A stretch of 64,000 bases of DNA from NCBI GenBank assembly GCA_003665825.1, contig QPFY01000001.1, positions 2,287,001 through 2,351,000 of the forward strand. The letters run 5' to 3'. Below are positions 22,903 to 34,541 of the stretch, piece after piece. The notes below the pieces were generated by a model. It saw nothing but the letters and a program-made list of their open reading frames with translations, made no database searches and was not told the origin of the DNA. Source of the stretch: Microbotryum silenes-acaulis (Eukaryota > Basidiomycota > Microbotryomycetes > Microbotryales > Microbotryaceae). Position 1 is the stretch's first letter. Each line of letters begins with the position of its first letter. The translations under genes were made by a program, and so were the position numbers.

Positions 22903-25900
22903 CTAGAGCTTACTCGTCACCTCCAAATCAGAACGGTGATCCTCCCTCGCCCCCAGCCTCTCAGCCTTCTCCAACGCCCTCCTCCACTCATCGATCTCTT
23001 CCTCGGGTAATTCCTTCACCCCTTCTCCTTCCAACTCAGCAAGTCGACCCACCTTCTCCACTTCCTCTTTGATTTCCTGAGGAACCCCCTGACCCTCGGG
23101 ATAAAGCGCCTGAATCCCCGCTTCGAGTTGTCCCAACGTCGGCTTCGACTCGAGCAATGACTTGACCTTCTCGTTCCCACCGGGTAAAACTTCCTCAAGC
23201 GTTTTCAGCGCATCGTATTGAAGTCTCCGCGAGCTCATCAGTATCGAGAGTTTGGACAGTTTCGGAGCACCGGGGCGTATGTAGGTTTTGAAGAAATCGA
23301 CGAGATCTGCGCGAGTCAACGTCGACACGAGTAAAGCCTGTCGTTCACCTGCGAAGCCGTTAGAACCGGACTAGGAGAGGTCAATCTCTCATCCTGCAAG
23401 AGGAAACCCCCTCCACCAAAAGTCAGATTCGGAAGCGGACTCACGTCTTTCGAAATCCAGGGTGCCTTCCTGAATTTCATCCCAATACCTCGCACTCTCC
23501 CCACCCAAGTTCTTGACCTTCTCCCTTTTTTTATCCATCAAGCTTTGCTTCTGCTTCCCGAACGCCTCTTCCGTCATTTCACTCAACACGTCTTCGAAGG
23601 AGGACCAAAAAGCTTTGATTCGTGATTCGAGGTATTCGGGTGCACGCTCGGATTGGACTATGATGCGGAACCCGGTGAGGGAGTAGAGCGACCAGGTGGA
23701 GGAGGAAACGATGTAGCCTAACTGTTCTTTGGTTCGGAGCTGGGCGTCACATCGACTAAGATCAGCTTTCCTTTTCGGTGATGCGCATAACGTGGTTTGA
23801 ACTGACCGTCGAAAAGATCGGCACTTTCGCAATCTGCGCGAACATCGCCAACGTCACCAACGTCTTCTCATCCCTTGCATGCCCAATTTGATAATACACC
23901 GATGCTGCGGAATTCACATTCTCCAAGGATATAGCCTTGGAGCGATGAATGAGGTTGCAAGGCTTGGGAAGGACGAGGGCTCGATGGTGTTCGTCTTCGG
24001 ATGGAGGGGCGGAGGATGGGGAGGGTAGGAGTGTAGATTCGACGGTGTTGGTCAGGGCGATGGCCTGGTCGGCTGTGAGGTTTCCGTGAATCAAGGTTTC
24101 GATTCGGACTTGAGCTAACAGGGCCTCGATGTGGGGTTGGACTTGCTCCGGTGTGATAGCTGTGCGGGAATTCCGTCGGCCTCCCGTCAGCCCACTCGCA
24201 CAGCAGAACTTATCCCCCAGCAAAGACGAACCTTTCAGCGCCTCCAACCTCTGCTCAAACGTCCAATACGTCTCCCTCGTCAACCATCTCAACTGCGCAT
24301 CCGCCAAAGTAGACGGATTCTCCAACCTCGCGTTCTTATACGCCTTTCTCAACCTCTCCATCACCAAATGGAAAAGCCCCTTCATTCCCTCTCCTTCCAA
24401 ATCCAGACCTTTCAGCTTCTTCAAAACGACTTGAAGTAACAAAGGTAGTTTGTCCGAGTATCCCCAAACGTAGATTTCGAGGCCTTGGGGTGCTGATCCG
24501 ACGCCGTAGGAGACACCGGCGAGGGAGGCGTCGTAGGAGTATTCGGCGAGCGTTTCTTCGACGAGTTGAGTCACCAATTGAGTTTTCATCGCTGAGCTCG
24601 GGGATTCGTCGGCGACCGGCCTGAGCAAAGTAGGGGGAGCGTAGAAGCGAAGTCAGCAATTTGGAGCATTTGTTCGAGGGTACTTGGTAGATGCTGAGGC
24701 ACGTCTTGAGCAAGAAATAAGCGTTCGCGCGTGGAATGCACCAACGGTCGTCCTTCTTGTGAAAGACACGACACCTCGAATTTTGCCGAATCAGAGTCGG
24801 TCGCTTGGCAGGCTGCAGAATCACATATTTAGAGGGTCAGTGAGAGTTTATTTGGGGATTCGCATGAGGAAGTCAGCGACGCACCTCCGCTGCAGGCGTC
24901 TTGGTCACCAGCTCGAGGTTCTCCGGAATGAAAGGATTTGGTTTCGGAAGTGCCAACTTGCCCTCCGAGGTCGATGTTATCTGTGCGGGGCAGGCGCAGT
25001 CGCTCAGGACACCCCAGTCTTCAGAGTGATACTCGTCGTCCTCAGCAATCTGGCCGATACTCACCTTGAACCCAAGATCTTCCAATCGATCGATTCTGTA
25101 CTCAGTCCCATAGTACCGTTCTTTCTGATCCCATTCCCTCCCCTCCACCACCTCCCGACTCCCCAGGAAGATCCTACACCTCTCCATCCTCAACATCCGC
25201 GCACATCTCCCGAACAACTCCTCATCAAATTTAGTCGCGTACCAAGGTCCACTCAAGATCTTTTCCGGAGGGTAGAGCGTCGTCGCCATCCTCGAAGCCA
25301 AGCTCTTGACGAGCGCGGTCGGTTGAACATTCTCTTTCCATCGCCAACCGATTTGGCCTAGTTTCATCATCTCGTCGAAAGCCCATCGTTGCGGAGTCGT
25401 TGAGGCCAAGATGTCGAGGTATTCAAAGACCAAGCTGATGACGTCCTTGTAGTTCGTTAATCCAACTGCGGTCAGGCTAACATTGATGCGGAAAAAGTCG
25501 AAACCGGCTGCACCATTGTCACCTCCTGCAGAGAGCGAAGTCGCCCATCCGCGTCGTTTCAACTCGGCGAGAATTGACCCCGGTCCTTCGTGGCCGACGT
25601 AATGGGAAAGGAAACTCGAAGGCTGTACCGCAAGGAGCCGTCCACTTCCGATCAGTCAAGATGTCATCCTTGAGAGTGAAAACTTCGCGACGTACCTTGC
25701 TGGACCAGTGCGCTCTGGAATCGGGTGAAGGAAACTCGATTCGAAGTTGCGGCGTATCCTTGATGGTCCGGTAGCTGATCAGAGTCTGTGTGCTCAATTG
25801 AATCTGATCGGCATCGGTCGTCGACATCTGGCGCTCAGACAAGCAACGGACCTTGAGTTTCTCTTCTTCTAAAACGGGGGTGTCAAAGATGTTGTGTTCG

Positions 25901-26996
25901 GCATTGAGGTTCGGGATGCCGGAATACTCGCGCGATACCATCATCTCGAGGTCGTCGAGCGATTCTGCCGTTCAACCGAAGAAGCCTCAGACGCGATAAG
26001 CAACAAGTGAAATCTCCTTTGACCGACAGATACAGCAGACTGACGGTTCCAACACACAGCTAAACTCATCAGGTTCGCCGAGTAATGCTCGGTATACCAC
26101 TCCAAAAGCCGTTCCCTCGTATCAACCCCACGTTGCTTCGGCTCATCCCACAACGTCTCTTTACTCCCCGTCCCAAACTTCCAATACACCGTCCCCTTCC
26201 CCTCACTCGAACTCGTCGCTTTCCCAAGTTGAAACAACCTTCTGTTATCGAGTTGCAAGTTCCTCCTAAACTCTGCATCGACGGCATTGACCTCCCTCTC
26301 CGTACAACTCGCATCGAAGAGAGGGTTCTGGAAAAACCTGGCATGCCTCTTCAGTGCACCTTCAAGGGCGTCGGTTGAGCAATCGAAATGATACAACGTC
26401 TCCTCCATAGAGGTGTAAGCATTCGAGGAACCATTGTTCGTCGAAAGGTAGCGTTTGTATTCGGCTTCGTCGGGGAATTGCTCCGTACCGAGGAAGAGGA
26501 GATGTTCGCAGTAGTGCGCTAGACCGGGGAGGTCATACGGATCGGACAAGTGGCCGATGTTGACGCTCAATGCACACGCGGCTTTGTCCGTCGTTGGATC
26601 CGAGACGAGGAGGGCTTTGAGTCCGTTGGAGAGGGTTACGAGTCGGTAGATCCCCGGGTCGTTGGGGGAGACTTCGATTGCGGGGGTGAAGCGAGCGAAC
26701 GCCGGTACGCCCGAAGAGGTGGGTGTTGCGACATCTCGTCGGATTGACCACGACGATGATAGACTGTGGAGATCATACGGTTGGCTTGTGCGGTTCGAAA
26801 CAGGTGATTTGGCCTCGTTGGCTGTGGCGACTGTGCCCATAGTCTTGATCAGCGGTGAGCCCGAAGTGGGGGTCCGTGCTGTGGAAGGAGTGTCGACTGC
26901 AGCGGAGAGGGGACGGCGTGGAGATACACTGGAGGGTATCGAATACGATAGCAGATGTGATAAGCCAGCACGAGAGAGTCCGCGACCGACGATCAT
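22903..26996 (-). CDS. STE23: insulin-degrading enzyme / Ste23-type M16 zinc metalloprotease
   Basis: Multi-exon minus-strand gene. The start is taken at the ATG 26996 (the frame extends upstream only through a TTG). The N-terminus MIVGRGLSRAGLSHLLSYS is Arg-rich and amphipathic, so mitochondrial targeting of one form is possible. The catalytic domain shows the inverted zinc motif HYCEH within LAHYCEHLLFLGTEQFP, NAYTSMEETLYHFD, and the downstream zinc-ligand Glu region REVNAVDAEFRRNLQLD. The C-terminal half has the family block QLRTKEQLGYIV at about 23720. It degrades small peptides; Ste23 also helps mature a-factor in yeast. The gene meets the UBA-like gene tail to tail with 85 bp between stops. 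Its 3' part is the parent of the fragments at 31411 and 43095. The native tail has 36 bases, encoding extra residues near the end, that both fragments lack. Confidence 0.94.
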
Positions 26997-27104
26997 AAGA
27001 TGCAAGAATATGGGCCGAGGACCTGGACCGCCGCCTGACTGGTCGCCACGTCGGCCGTCGCGTTCGGCGACAGACAGCGCAGGACACGGAGTTTGGAGTA
27101 CGAG

Positions 27105-27311
27105 GCGCCGGAGAATACCAACGAAGGAAGGAGCTTGGCTCCGAAATCAAGACAACACAAATGAAAAAGAAACTAGACCGAGATATGTTCCCGGCCTCCC
27201 AAAGCCCGGCCCCAGCAAAATAATAAGCTTGGCAGCACGAGCTCGGCGGACAAGTGATTACTCAGGCCACCCGAGTGAGTTGGGCGACAGAGTCGTCGAC
27301 GATCGGAGGCC
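27105..27311. repeat. insulysin 5' flank, duplicated in copy 2
   Basis: Upstream flank of the insulysin gene; it recurs at 32468-32686. The match shows that copy 2 once held the whole insulysin gene before its middle was deleted. Confidence 0.8.
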
Positions 27312-27790
27312 GCAGGACGGCGCTACTACCAGGGTGGAGCGAGCGGCGGCTTCGTTCGGTTTGGAGACCCTCGAGCACAGATCGCTGACGAGCGCCCCTC
27401 GAGGAGGACTGAGGAAGCTGAGCACCACCCCGGGTCAATGCACAGAACTTGGCTTGCATCGGAAGGCTACTGATTCTTCGACTTCAGGCAGGGAGACGCC
27501 AATTGCTTACCCATTTCGACGACGAAAAAGCAAGGTGTGCCCCAAATAATCCCGAAGCGAGCTTTTTCGGCGAAGAGGATCTGGAGCCCACCTGAAAGCG
27601 GCACAGCCGGCACAGGGTGAGCGCCGAACCGACAGAGAAAACGAGGTGCGCACCAGCCTATTTGATCGCACGCGTGAGCGCCATCGAGCACCCTCTGCTG
27701 CCCGTCTTCGGGGACCAGACGAATGTCGAGCAGGTCAGCCCCTAAGCCTGGACGATCGTCACCTTTCGCACTTGGCACGCCACGGTAACT
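27312..27790 (-). pseudogene. kinase-like family remnant, copy 1
   Basis: The minus strand reads GADLLDIRLVPEDGQQRVLD, then the family motif ARFGIIWGTPCFFVVEMG followed by a donor-like GTAAG. These correspond to WEPIDMRIVDAEGQD and GRFGLFYATPYFVLAELG of the 8840-11018 gene. Part of the next exon region follows (QAKFCALTRGG). The C-terminal kinase lobe and the N-terminal block are both deleted relative to copy 2. It is a clear relic. Confidence 0.7.
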
Positions 27791-29046
27791 CTCTTCAACG
27801 CGGCGGGTCAGTTGATCCGTTATCTATTTCTATCTAAATAACTTAACACTACGTATATTTATTGTGCGATAAGCGAGCCAATCGGATGCTACTCGTAGTA
27901 CTCGAAGCTAGAACTCACCTCAAAACACGAAATCCTCCTAATACCCAAGGTGCCTCCGGTGCTGGCATCTCGGCGGCACTCGAACCTTGCATCAACGGAT
28001 CACACCAGCCGGGAGGTCCGTGTGCCTCCTCCAAGTAGGCGCTCAGGAGCTGAGGCTGTTGAGATCACGTCGACATGGTCTGGAAAAATCAACAAAATTG
28101 AGCTGAGTGTTTTCGCCTCTCTAGGATGTTGCGACCGAGATGATGATGGTGAGACGCAATGCGCCCGAGCTGGCGGGTTGTGAATGGCCCACAACATAGC
28201 AAAAACCTCCCCCTGAAATGGGATGATCCCGGGATCGGGCCCCCGATTTGAAATCCCACATCGCATATGAAATCCCGGGCTGCATTTGAGATGCATTTCA
28301 AATCGGCGAAGCGATCCCAAATGCACTTCAAATCGCCGCGCGCAATCCCAAATGCGTTTGAAATCGCGGAGCGCGATGCCACAGCGATTTGAAACACACT
28401 CGGAATCGCTGCGCCGATTTCAAATGCATTTCAAATCACTCCGCCGATTTCAAATGCGTTTCAAATGGGACGTGGGATTTCAAATCGTTGGCCCGATCCC
28501 GGGATGATTCCGGGATCATCTCCTTTCAGGGGGGCTTTTTTGCTATGAAACGCCGACGTGGTGACAGACGACCTGCATGTGTGCTTCGGGGAAGCCCGTT
28601 TCTATAGAGTCAGTCGTGGCAATACGAACTGCAGCGAGTTCTAACCGGAAGTTCGAAAGGATACCCGTGGGAATCATTGCCGACTTCCGATGTGGTGTTG
28701 ACATGCCCCTACGAGGCCCATGCTCACGCTGAAATGAAAAGTCGCCAAGGCACGGCGATCTTCGTGGGCTTTGCTCGGGCCTTGCCCCTCGTATGCCGTA
28801 AAGTATTTTCCTTGATCTACCACTTTTAATCTATGCCCCAACTCTGAGCTTTCATCCTCTCTCTTCGTTCTTCTTCTCTCTCCTTCCACCTCAGCAGACA
28901 CATCACACCTCCCACCTCCCAGCCGCTTCACTTGATCCCGAGCAGATAGCTCGTGCCGATTGCCCAGACCCGCCCAGCCGGCCACCTACCCTGGAAGTAA
29001 CCCCCTCTTTCCAGTACTTTACCTCCGCGACTCTTCCGTCGCAGCA
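27791..29046. other. upstream region of membrane-protein gene, copy 1
   Basis: Homologous to 39860-40698 and 46020-47255. It contains the MITE-like insertion at 28195-28547 and ends with a pyrimidine-rich leader (CTTCTTCTCTCTCC) before the ATG at 29047. No separate gene supported. Confidence 0.6.
28195..28547. mobile_element. MITE-like palindromic element, copy 1 only
   Basis: About 353 bp with terminal inverted repeats. The left end CATAGCAAAAAC... with CCCCCTGAAA...GATGATCCCGGG faces its near-complement ...CCCGGGATGATTCCGG..., CAGGGGGGC, TTTTTTGCTATG. The interior is built of short repeats of ATTTCAAATG and GATTTGAAATC. The orthologous sites in copies 2 (about 40180) and 3 (about 46745) are uninterrupted (CCCACAAACGCC or CCCACAAACTCC), so this is an insertion with about 2 duplicated bases (AA). 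It has no coding capacity and would depend on a transposase elsewhere. Confidence 0.75.
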
Positions 29047-30939
29047 ATGGATTCAATACAAGCGATCGTAAAGCTGCTCAACCAGACGCTGGGGCCAGAG
29101 GACTCGCAAGAGTGGCTGCAAAGATGTGAGTATCCTTAGGAGCAGAAGAGGGGCACGGGCTGCGCCTGGTTTACCGGACGGAGGCGTTGACACATTGCGC
29201 TTGGGCCTCGGCCGGAGCAGACGGCACGCCCATCCTCCAAGCGATTCTTGAGGGCAGGGAGCCTTACCAAATCGCCATTGAAGCCATTCGCGAAGCAATT
29301 TACCCGAAAGAAGGCCCGGCTTTCATGAGGCAACTATGGACACTCGTTGGACTGTTCTCCGTTTCGGTCGTGCTCACTCTGCTCGGCATCGTACTTCGCC
29401 TGCGGCAAGGGCGCTTTTGGCTGTTTCGCCGAATCGACTGTAGAATCACGATGCCCAACATTTCGGTCCACAACAGCTTTTGGGCTTTCATCTACCATTG
29501 CTGTGAGTCTACAAATATTGACATGTTTATTATCATGTTTATTGTCTTTTTCCGAACGAGTGCAAGTGGACGGGGCTAAGTCACTCAGCTTCTCTCCTCA
29601 TCAAATTCTCTTTTCGGCAGTGAGCATCGTCGAGCTAGCCATAACAAGCAAGATCGTTTCCGGCTCCTCATATCCTTCATGGTACATCAGTTTCCAATGT
29701 GCTCTACCCCTTGCCCTCTTTGCCGGTCAGGTGACGGAAGTGTGGGCCACATTTGGAAGTTTCTGCATCCGCAAGTTCGGCTCGCATCACGACGATTCTC
29801 TCATCACTTCAATTTTATACCAGTCACTCCCTTTCATGTTCGCTCTGATTACCCTCGTTCCCTCCGTTACTTTGCTCGCAATCCTCGAGCGTTATTTGGG
29901 TGCCGTTTTCATCAATGCAGACGCGACCAGCATTTCGCTTGGCAACCTCTCGTCGACTTGGGTACCCGGTCAACCGTTGCTCCTCTCCAACCTCGAAGAA
30001 AGTCTTCAGTCCATCGTTCCACTCATCGCTAGTATGCGAAGCCTCACGCAGTGGCATAAAATCGCCACCAGCTATATAGGATGCGTGCTGTGCATCACAT
30101 CGGTGGTTCGTTGACATCCACTTACTCTTAGCTGCTACTTCACACTCGCAGTAGCTTACGATGGTCTTGGCTCCTGTCCCACACAGCTCTACATCTCAGC
30201 CGCCGTCATCGAAATCACCCATCTGCGCAAACAAGCGCGGGACCTCCATCAGAGAGTCGGCCTCCCTGTCGCCCCCTGCTCACCGAGAAAGCTGGAAGAC
30301 GACAGTCAAGCGTCACCCACGGTTCCACCCCTTGACTCCGGCGCGACAGCCAATGTTGATCTGAGGAATCACCTCATGTGGGTACAAACTGATTTGTCCT
30401 GCTCTTTTGACTACTCGCAAGCTGACGCGCTTCGGTCGCTCCACAGCGCCCAAGCCTCCCTCGTCGAATGGGCCACCAAGAACCGCCTCCTCGTTTCCAC
30501 CTTGATCTCCGTCATGCTCCTCTCCAACACCGTCTTAGCCTACCGTACCGCCTTCACTCACATCTCCCTCATTAGTAACACAGGCGACATGCAAGCTCTA
30601 GCTCTGATTGCCGCCTGGATCAATTCCATCCTTTCCCTCCTCGTCGCAATCCTCATCCTTTTCCGATCACTCGAGGGGTCGAATGCTCTGACGAACTGGT
30701 TGCGTCGTTTCGCGCCTTACTTACCTCTCCCACCTACGACGACGACGAGAACGACGAGTGTCATGACGTCGTATATTCAGAAACCTTTGATGGGTGTTAG
30801 TATCGACGTATCGACTAGCGTCATGGTTTCGAATTCCAAGTTGGACGAAAGGCGTTCGGAGACGATGCCGCAGGAAGATCGGAAAGGGACGCTTGGCTCT
30901 GCCTCGGGATCATCGATAAATGAGGTCGAGATGGTCTGA
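29047..30939 (+). CDS. polytopic (about seven-helix) membrane protein, copy 1 (intact)
   Basis: Four exons with consistent phases (29047-29125, 29221-29502, 29621-30102, 30187-30939) give 531 residues. After a soluble N-terminus of about 60 residues, hydrophobic segments include LVGLFSVSVVLTLLGIVLRL, the SFWAFIYHCC region, YISFQCALPLALFAGQV, SLPFMFALITLVPSVTLLAI, SYIGCVLCITS+LYISAAVI across the last intron, LLVSTLISVMLLSNTVLAY and ALIAAWINSILSLLVAILIL. That is about seven helices and a Ser/Thr-rich cytosolic tail ending NEVEMV. I do not recognise the family; a seven-helix receptor-like topology is possible but unproven. Two related genes lie at 40699 and 47256. Confidence 0.8.
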
Positions 30940-31092
30940 TCCAATCGGTAATAGGAAATGCTTGAATCCTTCAATAAGAAATGAATGAGTTATTTATTAC
31001 AAGAGCACCAGCAACGAGAAACGAAAGGAGTCTAGCACAAGATCCCCTGAATGCCAAACCCAAAGAAAAGACGAAGGGAAGCGAATTATGAT

Positions 31093-31197
31093 CTACACGG
31101 ACATGGCCTGGATCTGCTCGGCGAGGACCTTGGCGTCCTCAACCCAATTGACCGGTGCCGCTTTTTGCAACTGGTACCTGACCTTGACCTGATCATT
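31093..31197 (-). pseudogene. RPA1 3'-end fragment, copy 1
   Basis: Encodes the last 35 or so residues of replication protein A subunit 1 ([20 protein letters not shown] ... QAMSV-stop), as at 49305-49409. It ends at the junction base 31197, where UBA-like-gene sequence takes over. It has no upstream RPA1 exons, so it is non-functional except perhaps as 3' flank of the membrane gene. Confidence 0.9.
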
Positions 31198-31327
31198 CCG
31201 CCACTACCCTCCTCCAAACCACCAAAACGACCTTTCCTCAACAATCGAAGCCCTCCTCACTCCGCCGAGTCACCGTTCGGCTGCTTCGGGTCGTCCGGCG
31301 TCCAAGCTCGTTTCCGTGTCGAATTGA
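31198..31327 (+). pseudogene. UBA-like gene last-exon fragment, copy 2
   Basis: Corresponds to 22687-22817 (from the CCGCCACTAC base to the stop) with scattered substitutions. It lacks all upstream exons. Confidence 0.9.
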
Positions 31328-31410
31328 ATGTGCCACCTAAAATAAGCCAAAATATATACCTGAATCACACCTCTATCGCTTGTTTCAAGTCTATAAGAGA
31401 GCTCACATCT

Positions 31411-31660
31411 CTAGAGCTTACTCGCCACCTCCATCAGAACCTTCCTCCACTCATCGATCTCTTCCTCGGGTAATTTCTTCACCCCTTCTCCTTCCAACTC
31501 AGCAAGTCGACCCACCTTCTCCACTTCCTCTTTGATCTCCTGAGGAACCCCCTGACCCTCGGGATAAAGCGCCTGAATCCCCGCTTCGAGTTGTCCCAAC
31601 GTCGGCTTCGACTCGAGCAATGACTTGACCTTCTCATTCCCACCGGGTAAGACCTCTGTT
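31411..31660 (-). pseudogene. insulysin C-terminal fragment, copy 2
   Basis: Encodes the last part of insulysin (KSLLESKPTLGQLEAGIQAL, then EEIDEWRKVLMEVASKL-stop). It lacks the 36-base stretch present in the native 3' end. It is cut at about 31660 by a retrotransposon-derived segment that replaces about 165 bp of insulysin; the match resumes at 32338. Confidence 0.88.
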
Positions 31661-31661
31661 G

Positions 31662-32337
31662 GATTTGGGCGTTTGGCGCATGAAGGCATTCTAGGCATGG
31701 TTTATTATCAGTGGGGTATTAGGGAATTAGGGAGTGCGGTCGGCGCGCGCGCGAGTCTTTTCCGTAGCTTTTTTTCTATTTTCCGCCCACTGGCAACTCA
31801 CTGTTTCGGACTTTACGACCGTGCACCGTATCGACACAATCTCATCGTTTGGCCGACTAACGAAAGTTTCAAGCTGTGCGGAAATCTAACGGGTTTTTAC
31901 AGCGCTGTCGCACAACTTGTCAATGGGGCGAGGCAAGCGTACAACGATGAACAAGTGAAGGACGAGATCAAACCGGAATTGAACATCTCATCGGCATTTT
32001 TGTGTCCCGGTTTCTGGCATCCCCAGCACGTAAAGAATGCCGATGAGCTGTTCATTCCGGTTTGATCTCGTCCTTCACTTGTTCATCGTTGTACGCTTGA
32101 GTTCTTGCCGCGCTCCACCGCGCCTGCAGTGCCGCACACAAAACCATGATCTTGACGTCCTCGAGAGCCGAACTTGAGACTAGAACCATTGTCTTGTCCA
32201 TCTCCTCAACTTTGCGACCTGACCCCTCGAGTCGATGAGCAACGTCCTTTACTAGTAGCCTATCGACAAAGACCTCCAGCGGCTCGTCACGCTTCCTTGT
32301 CATCCGGTAGAACTGTTGCGTCAACGCCGTCATCATC
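31662..32337. mobile_element. copia LTR/gag fragment inserted in the insulysin remnant
   Basis: Begins TGTTGGATTTGGG, like a copia LTR 5' end. It contains at about 31934-31998 and 32036-32099 a perfect-to-near inverted repeat around a 37-bp loop. The minus strand at 32052-32336 encodes about 90 residues (MTALTQQFYRMTRKRDEPLE, EVFVDRLL...) that look like the gag/UBN2 region of copia elements. The order is scrambled (LTR and gag on opposite strands), so this is a rearranged fragment. Confidence 0.55.
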
Positions 32338-32467
32338 GAACCGGACTCGGGGTGGTCAATCCCTCATCCTGCAAGAGAAAATCCTCTCCACCAAAAGTCA
32401 GATTCGGAAGCAGACTCACGTCTTTCGAAATCCAGGGTGCCTTCCTGAATCTCATCCCAATAGTCCG
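32338..32467 (-). pseudogene. insulysin internal fragment, copy 2
   Basis: Matches native 23355-23487 (the segment around the exon ending FERR). It is followed directly by the duplicated insulysin 5' flank, so about 3.6 kb of the gene between 23487 and 27105 has been deleted in this copy. Confidence 0.85.
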
Positions 32468-32689
32468 AGGCGCCGAAAAATACCAACCAAGGAGGGAGCT
32501 TGGCTCCGAAAGCGTTTCAAGACAACTCAAAAGAAAAAAACACTAGACCGAGATATGTTCCCGGCCTCCCAAAGTCCGGCCCCAGCAAATGAATAAGTTC
32601 AGCACGAGCTCGGCGGACATTGCTCAGGCCACCCGAGTGAGTTCAAGTTCAAGTTGGGCGACAGAGAATCGTCGAGGATCGGAGAGAGC

Positions 32690-34123
32690 TGGAGTACCAC
32701 GTATTTCACGTCAATAGTAAGTCAAAGTCACTTGGGGGAAGGAGATGTGATGGACCTAGCTTTGAATACGTTTGAACCCTGCCTCGTCGAGGCAAATTCG
32801 ATCGTCGGGACGAAGCAGGACGTTCCGCTGCTTGGAACGTACTGCTTCGTCATTGTAAACGAGGCCAAGTTCTTCCGCGATGAGTAATTCAGCGCTACAT
32901 ACCCGGGTGTAAATTGGCTGTCAGCTCGAGGAAGTCGAAGCGTGCGATCTCTTCATATAGAATTCGACTCACTCGACTTGGGTCTTCGGCTCCGCGTCCG
33001 CTTGCATCTCCTTGTGCCCGATCGCCGAGTGGGCATCCTTCACGACGAACACAATGGAGTCTCCCACGCTGCCACCTCGGCACAGCCCATAAAAAGCAGG
33101 AAAATACTCCTACTCATAATTGGGGAGACAGCAAGGGCACGCTGGTGGTATGGACAAGATACTCCTTCGCGACCGACTGAGTATAATTTGCCGATACGTC
33201 GGATTTTGGCGACTAGCTTCCCATGCCCAACTCCCGTCCGAGTCGTCGCTGAACGCCTTGTCACAGGTGGACTCCCGGCGGACCTGTCTCCTTGTAAAAC
33301 CCATTCAGTTTGCCACACCGTGCCATTCGCTCCGCCACCAATTCATTCAATCAAATCGAGTCGTATAGGGGAGGATTCGAGGACTCGCAACGGAGGATGT
33401 TCGACTTGATAAAATTCGTTGAACGGCCAAACAAAAAATGCTTCATCTCGGAGGGCAGTGGGGTCACGGTTCGATTCGGTCGGCGTCGTCGAGCCGAATC
33501 TTCTTGGCCGGCGGCAAGAGGAGAGGTGATTTTCCGATGGTTTCCTCACGGTTCACGTAGCCTTTGCTTTGACCTCTAGCTCGATTGGGATGGCGATCAT
33601 TCCAGATTCAGGTAGGTTTCGCGCGTCGCAGGTGATCTGCGCACAGAGCCGCGGCGGGATAGGTCGCATAGGAGAGCATATACAAGTGATGACGCATGTC
33701 ACCGCTCGGTCTAGACAGCTACGAAACATTACAGTCGAAACACTACAGTTGCGTCTAGTGCGTTGACGAAGCCGCTCGTGACGGAGCCGCGGGTTCGAAG
33801 GGACGGTGATGAATAGTTGCCCAGTTGAATTTGGGAGCAAAGGTGGGAGTGCTTGAGGGTGCTCACGAAGTCTGGCCTTAGTCTCCTTCGAGGGTGCCTC
33901 GATGCGGTAATCCTTGTGGCGGTTCATGAGCAAAGCTAGGCCGACGCCCGACGCCCGTCGAGCACAGATCGCTGACGAGCAAGTGCGATCGCCTCTCGAG
34001 AAGGACTGCAGTGAGGAAGCAGCGCCACCCATGATCAATGCACAGAACTTGGCTTGCATCGGAAGACTACTCATTCTTCGACTTCAGGCCGGGAGACGTT
34101 CATTTCTTACCCATTTCGACGAC
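32690..34123 (-). pseudogene. kinase-like family remnant, copy 2 (C-terminal part)
   Basis: At about 32785-32900 the minus strand reads ELGLVYNDEAVRS...RNVLLRPDDRICL, a decayed catalytic loop; HGD has become YND. N-lobe-like pieces and the QAKFCALIMGG block follow toward 34074. Frames are broken throughout. The gene is split at 34124-34128 by the copia element; its N-terminal half continues at 38652. Confidence 0.6.
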
Positions 34124-34128
34124 GACAA

Positions 34129-34541
34129 TATCGCAGAAAAGATGCGAGCGCGGAAGTAAAGCCTTCCGATAGGTGAGGGTGCACGACGCCGAGAAGTCAG
34201 GACCACAATGTAGAGCAAGTGATAATACGTATTCCAGTAACTAACCTTCCGATAGGTGAGGGTGCACGACGCCGAGAAGTCAGGACCACAATGTAGAGCA
34301 AGTGATAATACGTATTCCAGTAACTAACCTTCCGATAGGTGAGGGTGCACGACGCCGAGAAGTCAGGACCACAATGTAGAGCGAGTGATGAGAAAGCTAC
34401 CAAGAGTAAACAGCCGCGCGGGAAGAAAGCCCCGCGCGCTCCCTAACTTAAACAAATCAAACTCCAATACCAAAGTGACTAATGACTAAACGCACGCGCA
34501 TCCGCGCAGATACCACAGGCACAGACACATATCAAACGACA
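34129..34541 (-). repeat. copia 3' LTR (413 bp, three 83-bp subrepeats)
   Basis: In element orientation it starts TGTCGTTTGATATG and ends TGCGATA. It is preceded by a polypurine tract GGGGGAG. It carries three tandem copies of an 83-bp unit beginning (plus strand) CCTTCCGATAGGTGAGG; the other LTR has two. The five bases GACAA flank the element on both sides. Confidence 0.92.

Noticed and set aside
28286..28607. Repeat-rich frames (ADFKCISN-type peptides)
   Set aside because: Translations of the ATTTCAAATG repeats inside the MITE-like element.
33560..33770. tRNA-like or small-RNA gene in the cassette
   Set aside because: I looked for B-box-like GGTTCGA motifs; those present (e.g. near 33465 and 33790) lack a matching A box and cloverleaf.
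34160..34400. 83-bp direct repeats as a CRISPR array
   Set aside because: Units are contiguous without spacers, lie in an LTR, and the genome is eukaryotic.
34197..34403. Small frame with a repeated CGPDF..CTLTYRK peptide
   Set aside because: Only translates the 83-bp LTR subrepeats; not a gene.
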